A stretch of DNA of 64,000 nucleotides. Source: Flavobacterium sp. Root186. Its GTDB lineage: Bacteria > Bacteroidota > Bacteroidia > Flavobacteriales > Flavobacteriaceae. The notes beneath the pieces are model-generated. The model was given only the letters and a program-made list of their open reading frames with translations. It made no database searches and was not told the DNA's origin. Positions within the stretch are counted from its first letter, which is position 1; every line of letters starts with the position of its first letter. The translations under genes and the position numbers were made by a program. Shown here one piece after another: positions 1-10,500 of the stretch. Location: positions 248,114 to 312,113 of the forward strand of contig NZ_LMHW01000012.1 of assembly GCF_001428525.1 (NCBI RefSeq), given 5' to 3'.

Positions 1-498
1 TGCATTAATGGTAAAAAGAGCATTCATTTAAGTGATCTTGGTTTGAATGCCAATTTGGTCAAAAACTATGAACAGAGTGATGTAAGAGGATTTTGGGGTT
101 ATGCCTTGCAGGCTTTTACAACATTAACAGAATCAGACGAGCCTTTTGTGGCAACAATATCAGCAAACAATAAAACCGTTGAACATGTGGCAAGAATGAT
201 TGTTATTGCTAATTCACAAAAATACGGAACCGGTGTAATCATTAACCCAAATGGCGCAATGAATGACGGAAAATTTGAATTGGTGATTTTAAAAAGCCTG
301 GATTTGTTATTAATTGGAAAAATTATTACTGGAAACATGCCAATTGATTCTGAAGATATTGTGATTATTTCGACAGATAAAGCAGAAATAAAAACAGATT
401 ATCCGGTTCATTTTCAAATTGACGGTGAATATTGCGGAGCGCAAAAGGAGTTAGAGATTCATATTCTGCACAAACAAATGAAACTAGCAGTTCCTTAG
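1..498 (+). CDS. Diacylglycerol kinase-like lipid kinase, 3' part
   Basis: This is the C-terminal part of a YegS/DagK-type lipid kinase, a family that phosphorylates diacylglycerol or related lipids at the inner membrane. The frame is open to the window edge and the first visible residues (INGKKSIHLSDLGLNA) belong to the family, so the gene is cut by the window and the in-frame TTG at 43 is not its start. The segment NPNGAMNDGKFELVIL is the typical C-lobe NP-A--DG motif, and FQIDGEYCG near the end matches the conserved FxxDGE strand. The ATP-binding N-terminal lobe is outside the window. The family call is fairly sure; the lipid substrate cannot be read from this part. Confidence 0.8.
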   Translation, partial: CINGKKSIHLSDLGLNANLVKNYEQSDVRGFWGYALQAFTTLTESDEPFVATISANNKTVEHVARMIVIANSQKYGTGVIINPNGAMNDGKFELVILKSLDLLLIGKIITGNMPIDSEDIVIISTDKAEIKTDYPVHFQIDGEYCGAQKELEIHILHKQMKLAVP

Positions 499-531
499 GC
501 TTTTATAAAGTTTAAAACTTTGTCAAAGCCA

Positions 532-1677
532 TTATTTAAACGGATTACGCTCCTGCCATTCTGTTTTGGGTTCCAGATAATTAAAAAACCTTGCAATATT
601 ATGATTGATTAAGGCATTACTATGTGTGATCAAACCATACATTTTTACAGGTTTTGCTCCAACAGAACTTTTAATTTCGAGAGCGGTTCTGGCAAAAACA
701 ATTTCCTTAAATCCTTTTTTAATAGAATAAGCAATCATATCGTAAAGCATATTCAAATAGAGCATTTTTTCGCGCTGAACACTTTCATCATAACCTAAAA
801 AATAAGTATCCATAACGGCTCCATTTTTTATCAGCGTGTTGAAACCTATTAGTTTTTCATCTAAAAAATAACCATACAGCAAAAAATCCTCTTTCATAAT
901 TTCTTTAAAAAAACTGAAATGGTTTCTCGCCAGGAAAAAAGTGTTGAAAGGAGCATTTTTTGCAACATGAAAATACAAATCGTAAATAACGTCTTCGTAT
1001 TTTCTGATGTCAGATAAAGACATTTGCTGTTTTTCTATTCCTTCAGATTTTTTGCGGGCACGTTTGTATTGATCCCGATATTTTTTTGACAATGCATCAA
1101 CGTAATCTTGTTCTGTTTTCCAGTTTTCGTTGATTTTAAAAACCATGTTAGGCTGTGTTGAAAACGTATAATTGTTTTTAAATTCAGCCTGCAAAGGTTC
1201 GATTTCTTTTGCAGTAAAATCTTTTATGCTGGTGATGTGAACTTTTTTTCCATTTGCCTTTAAATCTTTCTTAAGCTGATTAATAGCTTTATGAAGTGTT
1301 TTAACAGCCTTTGATTCTTTTATATTTTTATTAAAAACAAAAGCATTCTGCCCGGTTAACATATTGTTTCCAACAAATAATACGTGGGAAGCGAAATTCT
1401 TTAGAGCAAAATTACGAACAGATGTTTTTAAACATTGATCGCGTTCGCCAAATGATTCCAGTTTTTCCGCAAATAAAAATTGAGTTAAAACAATCCCGAT
1501 GAGTTTTTCCTCTTCAAAAATTCCAATAAAATGACAAATCATATTTACCGGACAAGAGTTTTCCAGTACCTCGAGATATTCCCGTGTCAAAAAAATATTA
1601 TCAGTAGCCAGCGAATTCCATTCTAAAGGTAGTAATGACGTGCTGTTATAGATTTGAAAAGAATAAGTTGTATTCAA
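532..1677 (-). CDS. FemAB/GNAT-like acyltransferase
   Basis: The protein is 381 aa, cytosolic, without signal peptide or membrane helix. It resembles the two-lobed GNAT-fold proteins related to FemAB/peptidogalycan aminoacyltransferases (Acetyltransf_6-like). The C-terminal half carries the usual signature of a long helix rich in Lys/Arg (KKYRDQYKRARKK, about residues 195-210), followed by FFLARNHFSFFKEIM, a strand with YGYFLDEKLIGFNTLI and YLNMLYDMIAYSIKKGFKEIVFARTALEIKSSVGA. An acyl or aminoacyl transfer role is inferred from fold only; the substrate is unknown. It is convergent with the kinase gene upstream and is separated from the DUF1761 gene by a terminator, so it is probably transcribed alone. 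Confidence 0.6.
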   Translation of the reverse strand: MNTTYSFQIYNSTSLLPLEWNSLATDNIFLTREYLEVLENSCPVNMICHFIGIFEEEKLIGIVLTQFLFAEKLESFGERDQCLKTSVRNFALKNFASHVLFVGNNMLTGQNAFVFNKNIKESKAVKTLHKAINQLKKDLKANGKKVHITSIKDFTAKEIEPLQAEFKNNYTFSTQPNMVFKINENWKTEQDYVDALSKKYRDQYKRARKKSEGIEKQQMSLSDIRKYEDVIYDLYFHVAKNAPFNTFFLARNHFSFFKEIMKEDFLLYGYFLDEKLIGFNTLIKNGAVMDTYFLGYDESVQREKMLYLNMLYDMIAYSIKKGFKEIVFARTALEIKSSVGAKPVKMYGLITHSNALINHNIARFFNYLEPKTEWQERNPFK

Positions 1678-1696
1678 AAGTGTGAGCTAATTTCTT

Positions 1697-1704
1697 CAAA
1701 ATTA
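1697..1704 (-). promoter_or_regulatory. Putative -7 element of the acyltransferase gene
   Basis: On the minus strand this reads TAATTTTG, a match to the Bacteroidetes primary-sigma -7 consensus TAnnTTTG, about 20 bases before the start codon at 1677. No good -33 TTTG is visible at the expected spacing, so support is moderate. Confidence 0.35.
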
Positions 1705-1751
1705 GATAATATTTGTAATAACTCATTTTCTTTAAGTTATTATTAAGAAAA

Positions 1752-1780
1752 ACCCGTTTGAGTTTTGGCTTCAAACGGGT
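1752..1780 (-). terminator. Rho-independent terminator after the DUF1761 gene
   Basis: There is a perfect 10-bp inverted repeat, ACCCGTTTGA and TCAAACGGGT, with a 9-base loop. On the minus strand the stem is followed by a T-rich tract (TTTTTCTT). It lies 15 bases past the stop of the minus-strand DUF1761 gene. Confidence 0.85.
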
Positions 1781-1795
1781 GTTTACTATTATAAT

Positions 1796-2284
1796 TTATG
1801 CAAACTGACAAACAATGCCGCCTATTATAGTAAGGGTAAGCATCCAATATCCTGCATGAATAAAGATGTATTTCCATGATTTTCTTTCGAATAATCCATT
1901 AATTCCTACTATAGGAAAAGCGAAAAATAATCCCGACATAAAACCATGGAGTGAACCATGCTTGAAAGTACGATAAGCAGTTCCGTAATCAGCCATAAAA
2001 GCATGAAAAGATGGTTTTGCGCTTTCAATAAATGGCGGACCGCCAATCATTCCGATAGCGCCCGACTGATGAATGGTAAACGACATTAAAGCCATTGAAA
2101 GCATTACAGAAAAAATGTAGGTAAACCCAAATATTTTGAGCATGTTTCCTTTTTTCAGATCTTCTTCAGTAAAATTATTTTCTCTCATCCAGATTGTTCC
2201 AAAAACTTTTGGATGATACCAGATAAAACCGATTATGAGTGTCACAATCGCAGCAACGAAAAATGTAATTAGGTTAATTTCCAT
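1796..2284 (-). CDS. DUF1761 family membrane protein
   Basis: This 162-aa integral membrane protein has about four hydrophobic segments (roughly residues 5-22, 50-70, 110-130 and 138-160). The first segment ends in GFIWYHPKVFGTIWMRE, the recognisable opening of DUF1761 proteins (GxxWYxPxxFGxxWM). The family has no established biochemical function; related proteins are small inner-membrane proteins. It stands alone, with its own putative promoter (TATTTTTG, 29 bases before the start) and its own terminator. The family assignment is confident; the function is unknown. Confidence 0.8.
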   Translation of the reverse strand: MEINLITFFVAAIVTLIIGFIWYHPKVFGTIWMRENNFTEEDLKKGNMLKIFGFTYIFSVMLSMALMSFTIHQSGAIGMIGGPPFIESAKPSFHAFMADYGTAYRTFKHGSLHGFMSGLFFAFPIVGINGLFERKSWKYIFIHAGYWMLTLTIIGGIVCQFA

Positions 2285-2312
2285 AATATTAGGTTTTTGT
2301 AATTAGTTGTTT

Positions 2313-2320
2313 CAAAAATA
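2313..2320 (-). promoter_or_regulatory. Putative -7 element of the DUF1761 gene
   Basis: The minus strand reads TATTTTTG, a full match to TAnnTTTG. A degenerate -33 (TTTCG) lies about 21 bases upstream. The predicted leader is about 20 bases. Confidence 0.45.
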
Positions 2321-2467
2321 GTTAAAAAACTATAACGATTTCGAAAATTTTATAAAGAAGAAAAGTAAGACGAATTTTTTATTTATTAACACTTTATCGA
2401 CATAAGTCGCTTTACATCTAGTAATTAACTAATTTTGAAGCAGAAAAACATATCCCCCAAATCTGTT

Positions 2468-3325
2468 ATGAAAAGCCTTGCAACACTTTTTTTAGCACTT
2501 GTTTTTTCTCTTAATATTTTTGCTGATACTGTTTCAGATAAAGAGAAAGACGCGCTAATTAAATTATATCATGCGACGAATGGTTCGCAGTGGAAAATAA
2601 AATGGGATTTATCACAATCAGTCTCAACCTGGTACGGAGTTCGAGCCGAAAACGGAAAAGTAACTTCTTTAAATTTAGCCGATAATAATCTGCAGGGCGA
2701 ACTGCCTGTTGAATTTTTTGAGCTGGTAAATTTAACGGCAATTGATCTTCATAAAAATAATCTAAAAGGACAATTATCAAATTCCATAAGCAATTTTAAA
2801 GAGCTTCAAGTTTTAAATGTTTCGGGCAATCAGTTATCTGGTGCAATTCCGGTAGGTATTTGCGATTTGAAGAATTTGAAAGACCTGGAACTTTTTAAGA
2901 ACAATATTTCCGGCGAATTACCGCTGGAAATTGGAAAACTAAATCAATTAGAAATTCTTTGTTTGTTTGAGAATCAAATTGCTGGTGTTTTGCCAAGTTC
3001 GTTGTATAAAATTTCGACTTTAAAAATACTGCTGTTAAATAATAATAGATTATCTGGCGCCGTAAGTTCAGATATTTCTAATTTAAATATTCTGCAAAAT
3101 TTAAGTTTGTTCAATAATAGTCTGGGCGGAGAGATTCCTAAGGAACTTGAAAAAATGCAAAATCTTTCAGAAATGAATCTTTCCTATAATAAATTCACAG
3201 GTTCGGTTTCAAAAAATCTTACCTTATTAGATGCTTTGAATATGACAATGTTTGATAAGAATGGGAATCTGTTTTTATTAGACGTAAACGAAGAAAGAAA
3301 GCCAGAAAATAATATTGTAAATTAA
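2468..3325 (+). CDS. Secreted leucine-rich-repeat protein
   Basis: The protein is 285 aa if started at the ATG at 2468; a TTG 11 codons upstream is possible but would put charged residues ahead of the signal peptide. Residues 1-20 form a Sec signal peptide ending NIFA. They are followed by the LRR N-cap helix typical of plant-type LRRs (DKEKDALIKLYHATNGSQW) and then about eight 23-24-residue repeats of the form LxxLxxLxLxxNxLSGxIPxxI. The repeats build a curved binding surface, so a role in protein or glycan binding at the cell surface is inferred. There is no C-terminal sorting domain of the type IX system and no anchor, so export to the periplasm or medium is likely. No enzymatic domain is present. 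Confidence 0.8.
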   Translation: MKSLATLFLALVFSLNIFADTVSDKEKDALIKLYHATNGSQWKIKWDLSQSVSTWYGVRAENGKVTSLNLADNNLQGELPVEFFELVNLTAIDLHKNNLKGQLSNSISNFKELQVLNVSGNQLSGAIPVGICDLKNLKDLELFKNNISGELPLEIGKLNQLEILCLFENQIAGVLPSSLYKISTLKILLLNNNRLSGAVSSDISNLNILQNLSLFNNSLGGEIPKELEKMQNLSEMNLSYNKFTGSVSKNLTLLDALNMTMFDKNGNLFLLDVNEERKPENNIVN

Positions 3326-3354
3326 TTTGATTGTTTCTCTTTGAAAAAGTTGAG

Positions 3355-3362
3355 TAACTTTG
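3355..3362 (+). promoter_or_regulatory. Putative -7 element upstream of the 101-aa gene
   Basis: The sequence TAACTTTG matches TAnnTTTG, with a TTG about 21 bases upstream (3331-3333). It lies about 120 bases before the start at 3481, implying a long AT-rich leader. Confidence 0.4.
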
Positions 3363-3480
3363 CTTAAATAAATTTGATGCGAGTTTTTATAAAGCATTCA
3401 ATATTTTTTATAACTTTAAAATTGAATTCAATTCTAAAGAAAGTTTAAACATACAATACTAACCTTTTTACTATAAAATT

Positions 3481-3786
3481 ATGACACTACAATATCAAGG
3501 TGAACAATACGGAAAGTCAACCACATTTACCATTAGAATTATTGGTAATAATTTATCAAAAAGCAGCTCTAACTACCAAATTGATCTTTTAGTTGGAGAC
3601 AAAAAACTGCCAACGTTTACAAGTGAAATTCATCAAAGTTTATCAAACTGTTTGAAAGAGATCTACTTATTCAGAAAACACAATGGGATCAAATTTGACG
3701 AATCGTCAGAGAAAATAGTTTCGCTTTATGTTCCTTATGATAAGGTTTTGTATAACTTTAATAAGTATGCTTTGTTTAGAGCTTAA
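3481..3786 (+). CDS. Hypothetical protein, 101 aa
   Basis: I do not recognise this family. It is a small soluble protein with no signal peptide or membrane segment and mixed alpha/beta composition. It opens with MTLQYQGEQYGKSTTFTIRI, suggesting a beta hairpin, and ends with YDKVLYNFNKYALFRA. It has its own promoter-like element and is closed by a strong terminator 21 bases past the stop, so it is probably a real single-gene unit. It is not coupled to the RHS locus that follows. Confidence 0.6.
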   Translation: MTLQYQGEQYGKSTTFTIRIIGNNLSKSSSNYQIDLLVGDKKLPTFTSEIHQSLSNCLKEIYLFRKHNGIKFDESSEKIVSLYVPYDKVLYNFNKYALFRA

Positions 3787-3807
3787 GTTTATATAATATA
3801 TATTAAT

Positions 3808-3838
3808 AGACCGCCTTTTTGAGGTGGTCTTTTTTTTT
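3808..3838 (+). terminator. Rho-independent terminator
   Basis: The stem is AGACCGCCT / AGGTGGTCT (9 bp with one G-T pair), with loop TTTTG, followed by nine T residues. It ends the 101-aa gene and insulates the RHS locus. The roughly 255 bases that follow up to 4094 are very AT-rich, with no further gene seen. Confidence 0.85.
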
Positions 3839-4094
3839 GTTTTAGAAAATCTCTAAATGTTATAATGATAATTAATTAAGCATGAGAAAATATATTTTAA
3901 TTTCAATTGAATAATTGTTAATGTTTGTGATATAAAATAAAATTATTTTATAATATTTGTCGTACCAAAAACAAATATCTTAATAAACTAAAAACACTTT
4001 ATATGTAAGTCTTCTTTACTATTTTATTCAATTACAATTCCTTGTAAAAAGTAGCCAAAAGCCAATTCATTATCAAATAACCTAAATTTTTATT

Positions 4095-7000
4095 TTGAAA
4101 AAATCTCTTTACGCCCTAATTTGGGCTATGTTTTTTTGTGTATTAACAGGAGTAAATGCACAAGATGCGGGCAATGACCCTAGTAAATTTCTACCTAATA
4201 TTACACCTCCTTCACCTGAAGCCTTTAAATTTTCTATGTATGGTAATACACCTGTAGGTATGTTTACCGGTACTCCAAATATTAATTTGCCTTTATTTAA
4301 CTATAAAACAGCAAATTTGAGTATTCCATATAATTTAAGTTACTCCTCAAGCGGTCTTAAAGTTGATGAAATAAATACTAAAACCGGACTAGGCTGGAAC
4401 CTTATCGGTGGAGGTGTTATTACTCGTATTGTTCGTAATCTTGAAGATGATTACTTTGAAGATTTTCCAATGAAACATCTTGATATTACAACTGTACCAG
4501 AAAGCGTAATGAAAAACGTTTATTTTTATCTTTTTGGAGAAAACCAGGGAAAAGATAGTGAACGTGATATTTTCATTTTTAATTTCCCTAATAATTCTGG
4601 AAAATTTTATTTGGATAATAATAATAAGATCGTTTTTCTTGAAAAAAGCGACATAAAAGTTGAGTTAATTCCCGTAGTAGGAGGAGGTATGTACACTTTT
4701 ATAATTACAACAACAGATGGAGTAAAATATTATTTTCAGGAAACAGAACAGACTATGTTACGAACTTATGGAGCTAGTCATGCTGATCCTTCTATAAAAA
4801 CAACTGCGTGGTATTTAAATAAAATAGTACATCCAAAAGGTGATGAGATTTATTTTACTTATAGTAATGTCACAGAAAATTATGTGCAATCGCAAAGTCA
4901 GCAAGCTTCAAAAGCTTTTCCAATACAGCAAACCTGTGCATCTGGGCAAAGTTATACTAAGGGAATTACATTCGGACCAATTTACGAGCATAATATTAGA
5001 ATAACAGGAAAGACATTAAATTCTATAAGCAGTAATAATCCATCTTCTGGAAGTGTAGCTTTTAGTTATGAAGACAAAATATCAAATTCTGAGCCAGGAA
5101 ATGTAATTAAAACAATTACGATAAAGAATAAAGCGGTTGAAACAATTGAAAAAATTGATTTTGACTATTTACTTACAAGTAACAAGAGAATTTTTTTAAA
5201 TAGTTTTAATTTTAGTGAAGCTGCTAATAAATATTCTTTTACCTACATAAACCCATCGGATTTCCCTGCAAGATTATCTAAAAGCCAGGATCACTGGGGA
5301 TATTTTAATGGAGCTAATAATAGTACGCTTTTGCCAAGAATTGAAGGTTCAGGTTTTGAAAACTTTGCATTTAATGCTGCCAATCGCGAAATCGATGAGA
5401 CCAAAGTACAAACGGGACTTTTGAATAAAATAATTTATCCTACAAAAGGATATACAGAATTAGAATATGCTTCTAATGATTACTATGGTACCAAAAAAGT
5501 TATGCCGCCAACTGTAAATAAAGAACTGACTTTAGAAAATGATATTGAGCAAAGGCATATGTCAACCTCTGTGACTTTTAAGGCAGATTTTTCATATGAA
5601 GCAAAATTTACAGGGGGGACCTATTTTGCTAACTGTGATCCGGCTAACGATACAGGAGGAAATCATCACAAAGGATATGTAACCATTTTATGTGTCGAAG
5701 ATGGTACTTATGTGCCTATTTTTCAATATAGTGATGCTTACGGTACGCAGGTCACGCCAGGAGTACAATCATTAGATTTAACTGCTAATTCGACTATACC
5801 TTATTATTTTAAGGTGGTACAAAATAAAAACTATAAAGTTATTCTGGTTAATGACTATACCTGTACACATAGTAGAGTTAATCTTCAGTATTATGTAGGC
5901 GCACCTCAAATTATTAATACCAATTTGTTGACAGGAGGCTGCAGGGTTAAATCGACCAAAGATTATTCTCTTAATAATCCAACTCCGGTTACTAAAAAAT
6001 ATTATTATGCCAAATTTGATAACTTGAATGTTTCTTCAGGAGATAATTTTCAAGTTCCTTATTATCTTAATTATAGTGATCATCCAAGTTATTCAGGAGC
6101 AAATGATTTGAGCTGTACAGTTACAGATGCAGTTTTAAATTCAAGCAGTATATCTTCTTTGTTTGAAATGGGATCTAATGTATACTATAAATATGTTACC
6201 GTTAGCAGTGGTGATACTTTTGAAAATGGTTATGAGGAAAATGAATTTATTATAAACAAAGATTATCGTGAACAAATTTATATTGGAGACAGAGAGTTTA
6301 GAAATGTTCCCTGGAGTAATTTAGGATGGAATAATGGAAAATTACTAAAAACAAAAATTGTTGAAAAACAAGGGAGCTCTTATATTCTTAGAAAAGAGAT
6401 TATAAATACTTATCTAAAAGATGCTAATAACCCAACATTAATCAATTTTGCAATTTACAATCCAGCGCAGGGACAATTTGTTAATAATACTCAGGAAGAA
6501 TGTCTTTGTACAGCTAGTAACATATCAAAATCATATCCTGTTAAATATTGTTCGGCTATACATATTCATCAAGGTGATGCCAATGGTGATTGCATTGCAA
6601 GTGGTGCTGATAATGTAATTTTCGATATTCACCATCCTTGTTTTGGCAAAACATCCGGATCATTTGCAAATATCCCAACAATAACACATCTCGATGTTAT
6701 GCCTTATAAATATATCTCGTATTTTGTTTATTTATCAAATACAACTACCAATGAATATGATAAAAATGGTTTAAATCCTATCACAACGCTAGCAAATTAT
6801 AATTATGCAGGTACAAATCACTTGCAGCTAACTTCACAGTCAGTTACGAACTCAACAACAGGTTTAGTAGGTGAAGTTACAGAAACTAAATATTTATACG
6901 CACGAGATACACAATTGGCAGCTCTTCCATACATAAATAATTTGAGAGGAGCTAATATCATAGGGATTCCTCTCAATACGCAAATTTTTAAAGGGAGTAC

Positions 7001-7553
7001 TAAAATTTCAGAGCAAACGACTGTTTATGATAAAAGTACTGCTACAAATAACTTGCTGCTTCCTAAGAGCATTTATTCAGCTAAGTTTCCAAATGCTTTA
7101 ACTAGTATTACAACTCCATCAGTAGGTCAATTAGAAAAGAAAATCACTTTTGATCAATATGATTCTAAAGGAAATATTACACAATATACGCTTGAAAACG
7201 GAACAAGTGTAAGTTTTATTTGGGGATACGATAAAACACTGCCAATTGCTAAAATTGAAAATGCAACACTGGCGCAAATTGCTTCAGCATTAGGAATTAC
7301 AGTTGCAGTTTTAGATACTTATTCTGAAGCTCAGGCTAATATGAGTTCATTGAATGGTTTAAGAAGCAATCTTTTAATGGTTAATTGCATGATAACAACT
7401 TTTACACATAAGCCATTAGTAGGTATTAGTAGTGTGACAGATCCTAAAGGGGATGTTATGACTTACAATTATGATAGTTTTAATAGGTTGCTGACTGTAA
7501 GAGATAGAAGCAATAACATTTTGTCTGAAAATCAATACCACTACAAAAATTAA
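4095..7553 (+). CDS. RHS locus 1, upstream 'A' protein (SpvB/TcB-like half)
   Basis: This 1152-aa secreted protein starts at a TTG, chosen because it leads straight into a good signal peptide ending NAQ (residues 1-22). The segment TPPSPEAFKFSMYGNTPVGMFTGTPNINLPLF and the block SSSGLKVDEINTKTGLGW mark the N-terminal beta-sheet region common to Bacteroidetes RHS 'A' proteins and resembling SpvB/TcB. YD-type motifs appear near the end (YDSKGNITQYTLENGT, YNYDSFNRLLTVRD). The middle has Cys-rich insertions (about residues 800-860) with DANGDC, a possible Ca-binding loop. The last residues (LSENQYHYKN) are nearly the same as the end of the second locus's A protein. The B gene begins 12 bases downstream, so the two are co-expressed and probably build one shell. 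The shell role is inferred from TcB-TcC structures. Confidence 0.75.
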   Translation: MKKSLYALIWAMFFCVLTGVNAQDAGNDPSKFLPNITPPSPEAFKFSMYGNTPVGMFTGTPNINLPLFNYKTANLSIPYNLSYSSSGLKVDEINTKTGLGWNLIGGGVITRIVRNLEDDYFEDFPMKHLDITTVPESVMKNVYFYLFGENQGKDSERDIFIFNFPNNSGKFYLDNNNKIVFLEKSDIKVELIPVVGGGMYTFIITTTDGVKYYFQETEQTMLRTYGASHADPSIKTTAWYLNKIVHPKGDEIYFTYSNVTENYVQSQSQQASKAFPIQQTCASGQSYTKGITFGPIYEHNIRITGKTLNSISSNNPSSGSVAFSYEDKISNSEPGNVIKTITIKNKAVETIEKIDFDYLLTSNKRIFLNSFNFSEAANKYSFTYINPSDFPARLSKSQDHWGYFNGANNSTLLPRIEGSGFENFAFNAANREIDETKVQTGLLNKIIYPTKGYTELEYASNDYYGTKKVMPPTVNKELTLENDIEQRHMSTSVTFKADFSYEAKFTGGTYFANCDPANDTGGNHHKGYVTILCVEDGTYVPIFQYSDAYGTQVTPGVQSLDLTANSTIPYYFKVVQNKNYKVILVNDYTCTHSRVNLQYYVGAPQIINTNLLTGGCRVKSTKDYSLNNPTPVTKKYYYAKFDNLNVSSGDNFQVPYYLNYSDHPSYSGANDLSCTVTDAVLNSSSISSLFEMGSNVYYKYVTVSSGDTFENGYEENEFIINKDYREQIYIGDREFRNVPWSNLGWNNGKLLKTKIVEKQGSSYILRKEIINTYLKDANNPTLINFAIYNPAQGQFVNNTQEECLCTASNISKSYPVKYCSAIHIHQGDANGDCIASGADNVIFDIHHPCFGKTSGSFANIPTITHLDVMPYKYISYFVYLSNTTTNEYDKNGLNPITTLANYNYAGTNHLQLTSQSVTNSTTGLVGEVTETKYLYARDTQLAALPYINNLRGANIIGIPLNTQIFKGSTKISEQTTVYDKSTATNNLLLPKSIYSAKFPNALTSITTPSVGQLEKKITFDQYDSKGNITQYTLENGTSVSFIWGYDKTLPIAKIENATLAQIASALGITVAVLDTYSEAQANMSSLNGLRSNLLMVNCMITTFTHKPLVGISSVTDPKGDVMTYNYDSFNRLLTVRDRSNNILSENQYHYKN

Positions 7554-7565
7554 CAAACGACTCAA

Positions 7566-10500
7566 ATGAAAAACAGATTATTATATATTTTTTTATTTCA
7601 AATAGTTACTTTTTTGGGTTATGCACAGAATGGTACTAAAAATCAACGAATAGAGACTCCACAGTCAGCAGCAGTTGTTGACCCTGGTGAAGAAGATCCA
7701 ACGGGTTATCAATGGAACAGAGATGCAGATGGAGACGGATATGGAAACCCGGATGTTTATATTTTTAAAACTACTAAGCCTGCGGGTTATGTTGCTAACC
7801 AATCTGACTTGGATGATGGTGATAAATATATTACCGATATACCGCCGCATACTGTTTATAGAGATGTTGATGGAGATGGTTTTGGAATTCCGGGTGTGTA
7901 TGCAGAAGCTAGTGTTTCGCGTCCGGGCTATGTTGATAATTACACAGATTGTAATGATAATGATGCGACGGTAAACCCTAATACTACTTGGTATCGCGAT
8001 GCCGATGCCGATGGATTTGGTTCAACAACCGTAACCACTAAAAGCTGTTTACAACCAGCGGGATATGTAAAAAATAATACAGATTGTAATGATGCAGATG
8101 CAGCATTAAATCCTAATACAACTTGGTATCGCGATGTCGATGGAGATGGTTACGGAGCTACAACTCCTACATTAAAGCAATGTACCCAGCCTGCAGGTTA
8201 TGTTCGAAACTCGTCTGATTATAATGATACTACGGTTAACATTACTAATATTACGCCCACGACTTTTTACAGAGACGCAGATAACGATACATTTGGAAGT
8301 CCAACTGTAACAGTTTATTACAGTGTTAAACCAGCAGGATATGCTACCAATAATGCGGATTGTAATGATGCAGATGCAACTATAAACCCGAATACAAAAT
8401 GGTATGCAGATACTGACCTGGATGGTCTTGGAGATCCAGCGAATTTTGTAACACAATGTACTGCCCCGGCAGGAAATTATGTGCGAGATAGTTCGGATAA
8501 CTGCCCGACAATACAGGGTATGAACTCAGATTGTTTGTCAATTCCTAACCCATCCGTAGATAGGAATTATATCCTTACCAAAACATATAAACAACCGTTT
8601 ACTGAGGTTGTACCTTTGCCTACTTTAGATCAGGCTACTCAAAACATAACTTATTTTGATGGATTAGGAAGACCTGTTCAAACGAATGCTAATAAACAAT
8701 CCAATACAGGAAAAGATATTATTACTCATATAGACTATGATAATTACGGAAGACAGACAAAAGAATACCTGCCTTATAAGTCAGAAGGTGTTAATATGTC
8801 TTTTGACTCGGGTGCTCTGACTAATTTAGGTTCCTACTATGCAAGTCCAACTGTTGCAAGAAACGGAAATCCTAATCAGGAAGCAACTAATTATCCTTTT
8901 AGTGAAAAATCATTGGAGAATTCTCCATTAAGCAGAGTTTTAAAACAGACAGCTCCAGGAAATGATTGGAGACTGGGTTTTGGTCATGAAATAAAAATGG
9001 AGTATCAAGGTAATGCAGCAAACGATATAAAAAGTTTTAAAGCAATTACTACATGGAGTACAACACTCGGATTGTATGATATCTCTTTAGGCAATGCAGC
9101 AGGAACTATTTTTTATGATGCAGGACAGCTCAGCAAAACAGTTACTTATGATGAAAATACGGCAGCTTCTCCAGCAGAACTTGACGGTTCGACTGTGGAG
9201 TTTAAAAATAAGTTGGGGCAAGTTATTCTAAAAAGAACGTATGGCAAAGTTGGAACTGGTACGGTCAACGAAAAACACGATACCTATTATGTCTATGATG
9301 TATATGGAAACCTTATCTATGTAATTCCACCAAAAGCAGATGGAGCACTTACAGCAACTATTTTAAACGATTTATGTTATCAATATAAATATGATTACCG
9401 CAACCGACTTGTAGAGAAAAAACTGCCGGGCAAGCAATGGGAATTTATTATTTATGATAAACTTGACAGAGTAGCTGCTACCGGACCTGCCAGCTCACCT
9501 TTTAGCGATTTAACCTCTACAGGATGGCTGGTAACTAAATATGATGCCTTCAACCGCCCTATTATTACAGCATGGTGGCCTGCAGCAGCCGTAACTAACG
9601 TTGAGAGAAAAACACTTCAGGATGCTCAAAATACTGTAACAACAAATCCTAGCGAAACTAAAATTGCCGCGACTACAAATACTGTAGTGCCTCCCACAAC
9701 AGGAGTAAGTTTTAGATATACTAATCTATGCTGGCCAACATCTGGGTATCATGTATTAACGGTTAATTATTATGATGATTATAATTATCCGGGTGCCCCA
9801 ACTGTACCTTCTACTGTTGCAGGAACAGATCAGGCTGTTTATTATAACAGTTCTATAAAACCTATAGGTTTGCCTACCGGAAACTGGGTTCGTGTTTTAG
9901 AAGCAAGTACAGCCAATAGAAATGAACTCACATATACGTTATACGATGCTAAGGCAAGACCTGTTAAAATCTATACCACAAACCATTTAGGTGGTTATAC
10001 TTATACAGACAGTAAACTGGACAGTTTTTCTGGAAAGCTGCAATATAGTATTACAAAGCATAGAAGACAGAGTACAGATACAGAGTTAACGACAAAAGAT
10101 GCCTTTACTTACACGGCTCAGGACCGTTTGCTTACACAGACACATCAAATAAATGGGGGGGCAATTGAATTAATTGCCAGTAATGTATATGATGAATTAG
10201 GAAATCTGATTGCTAAAAAAGTTGGTAATACCACAGCTGCACCAACCCAAAATATAAATTATACCTATAATATTCGTGGATGGCTTACTGGAATTAATGA
10301 TGTAACCGCTTTAAGTAAAGCAGGAGACCCGAAAGATCTTTTTGCCTTTAAGCTAAATTATAACACTGCAGCTACAACAGGTGTAAATGCTTTATATAAT
10401 GGAAACATTTCAGAAACATACTGGACAAGTATTAACTCTGAAACTGCAATAAGAGGTTATGGTTATGTATACGATAATTTGAATCGTTTAAGAACAGGTA

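Noticed and set aside
7675-7974. 99-codon frame within the Asp-rich repeat region
   Set aside because: It is a shifted frame of the repetitive RHS B1 coding region, open only because of repeat composition.
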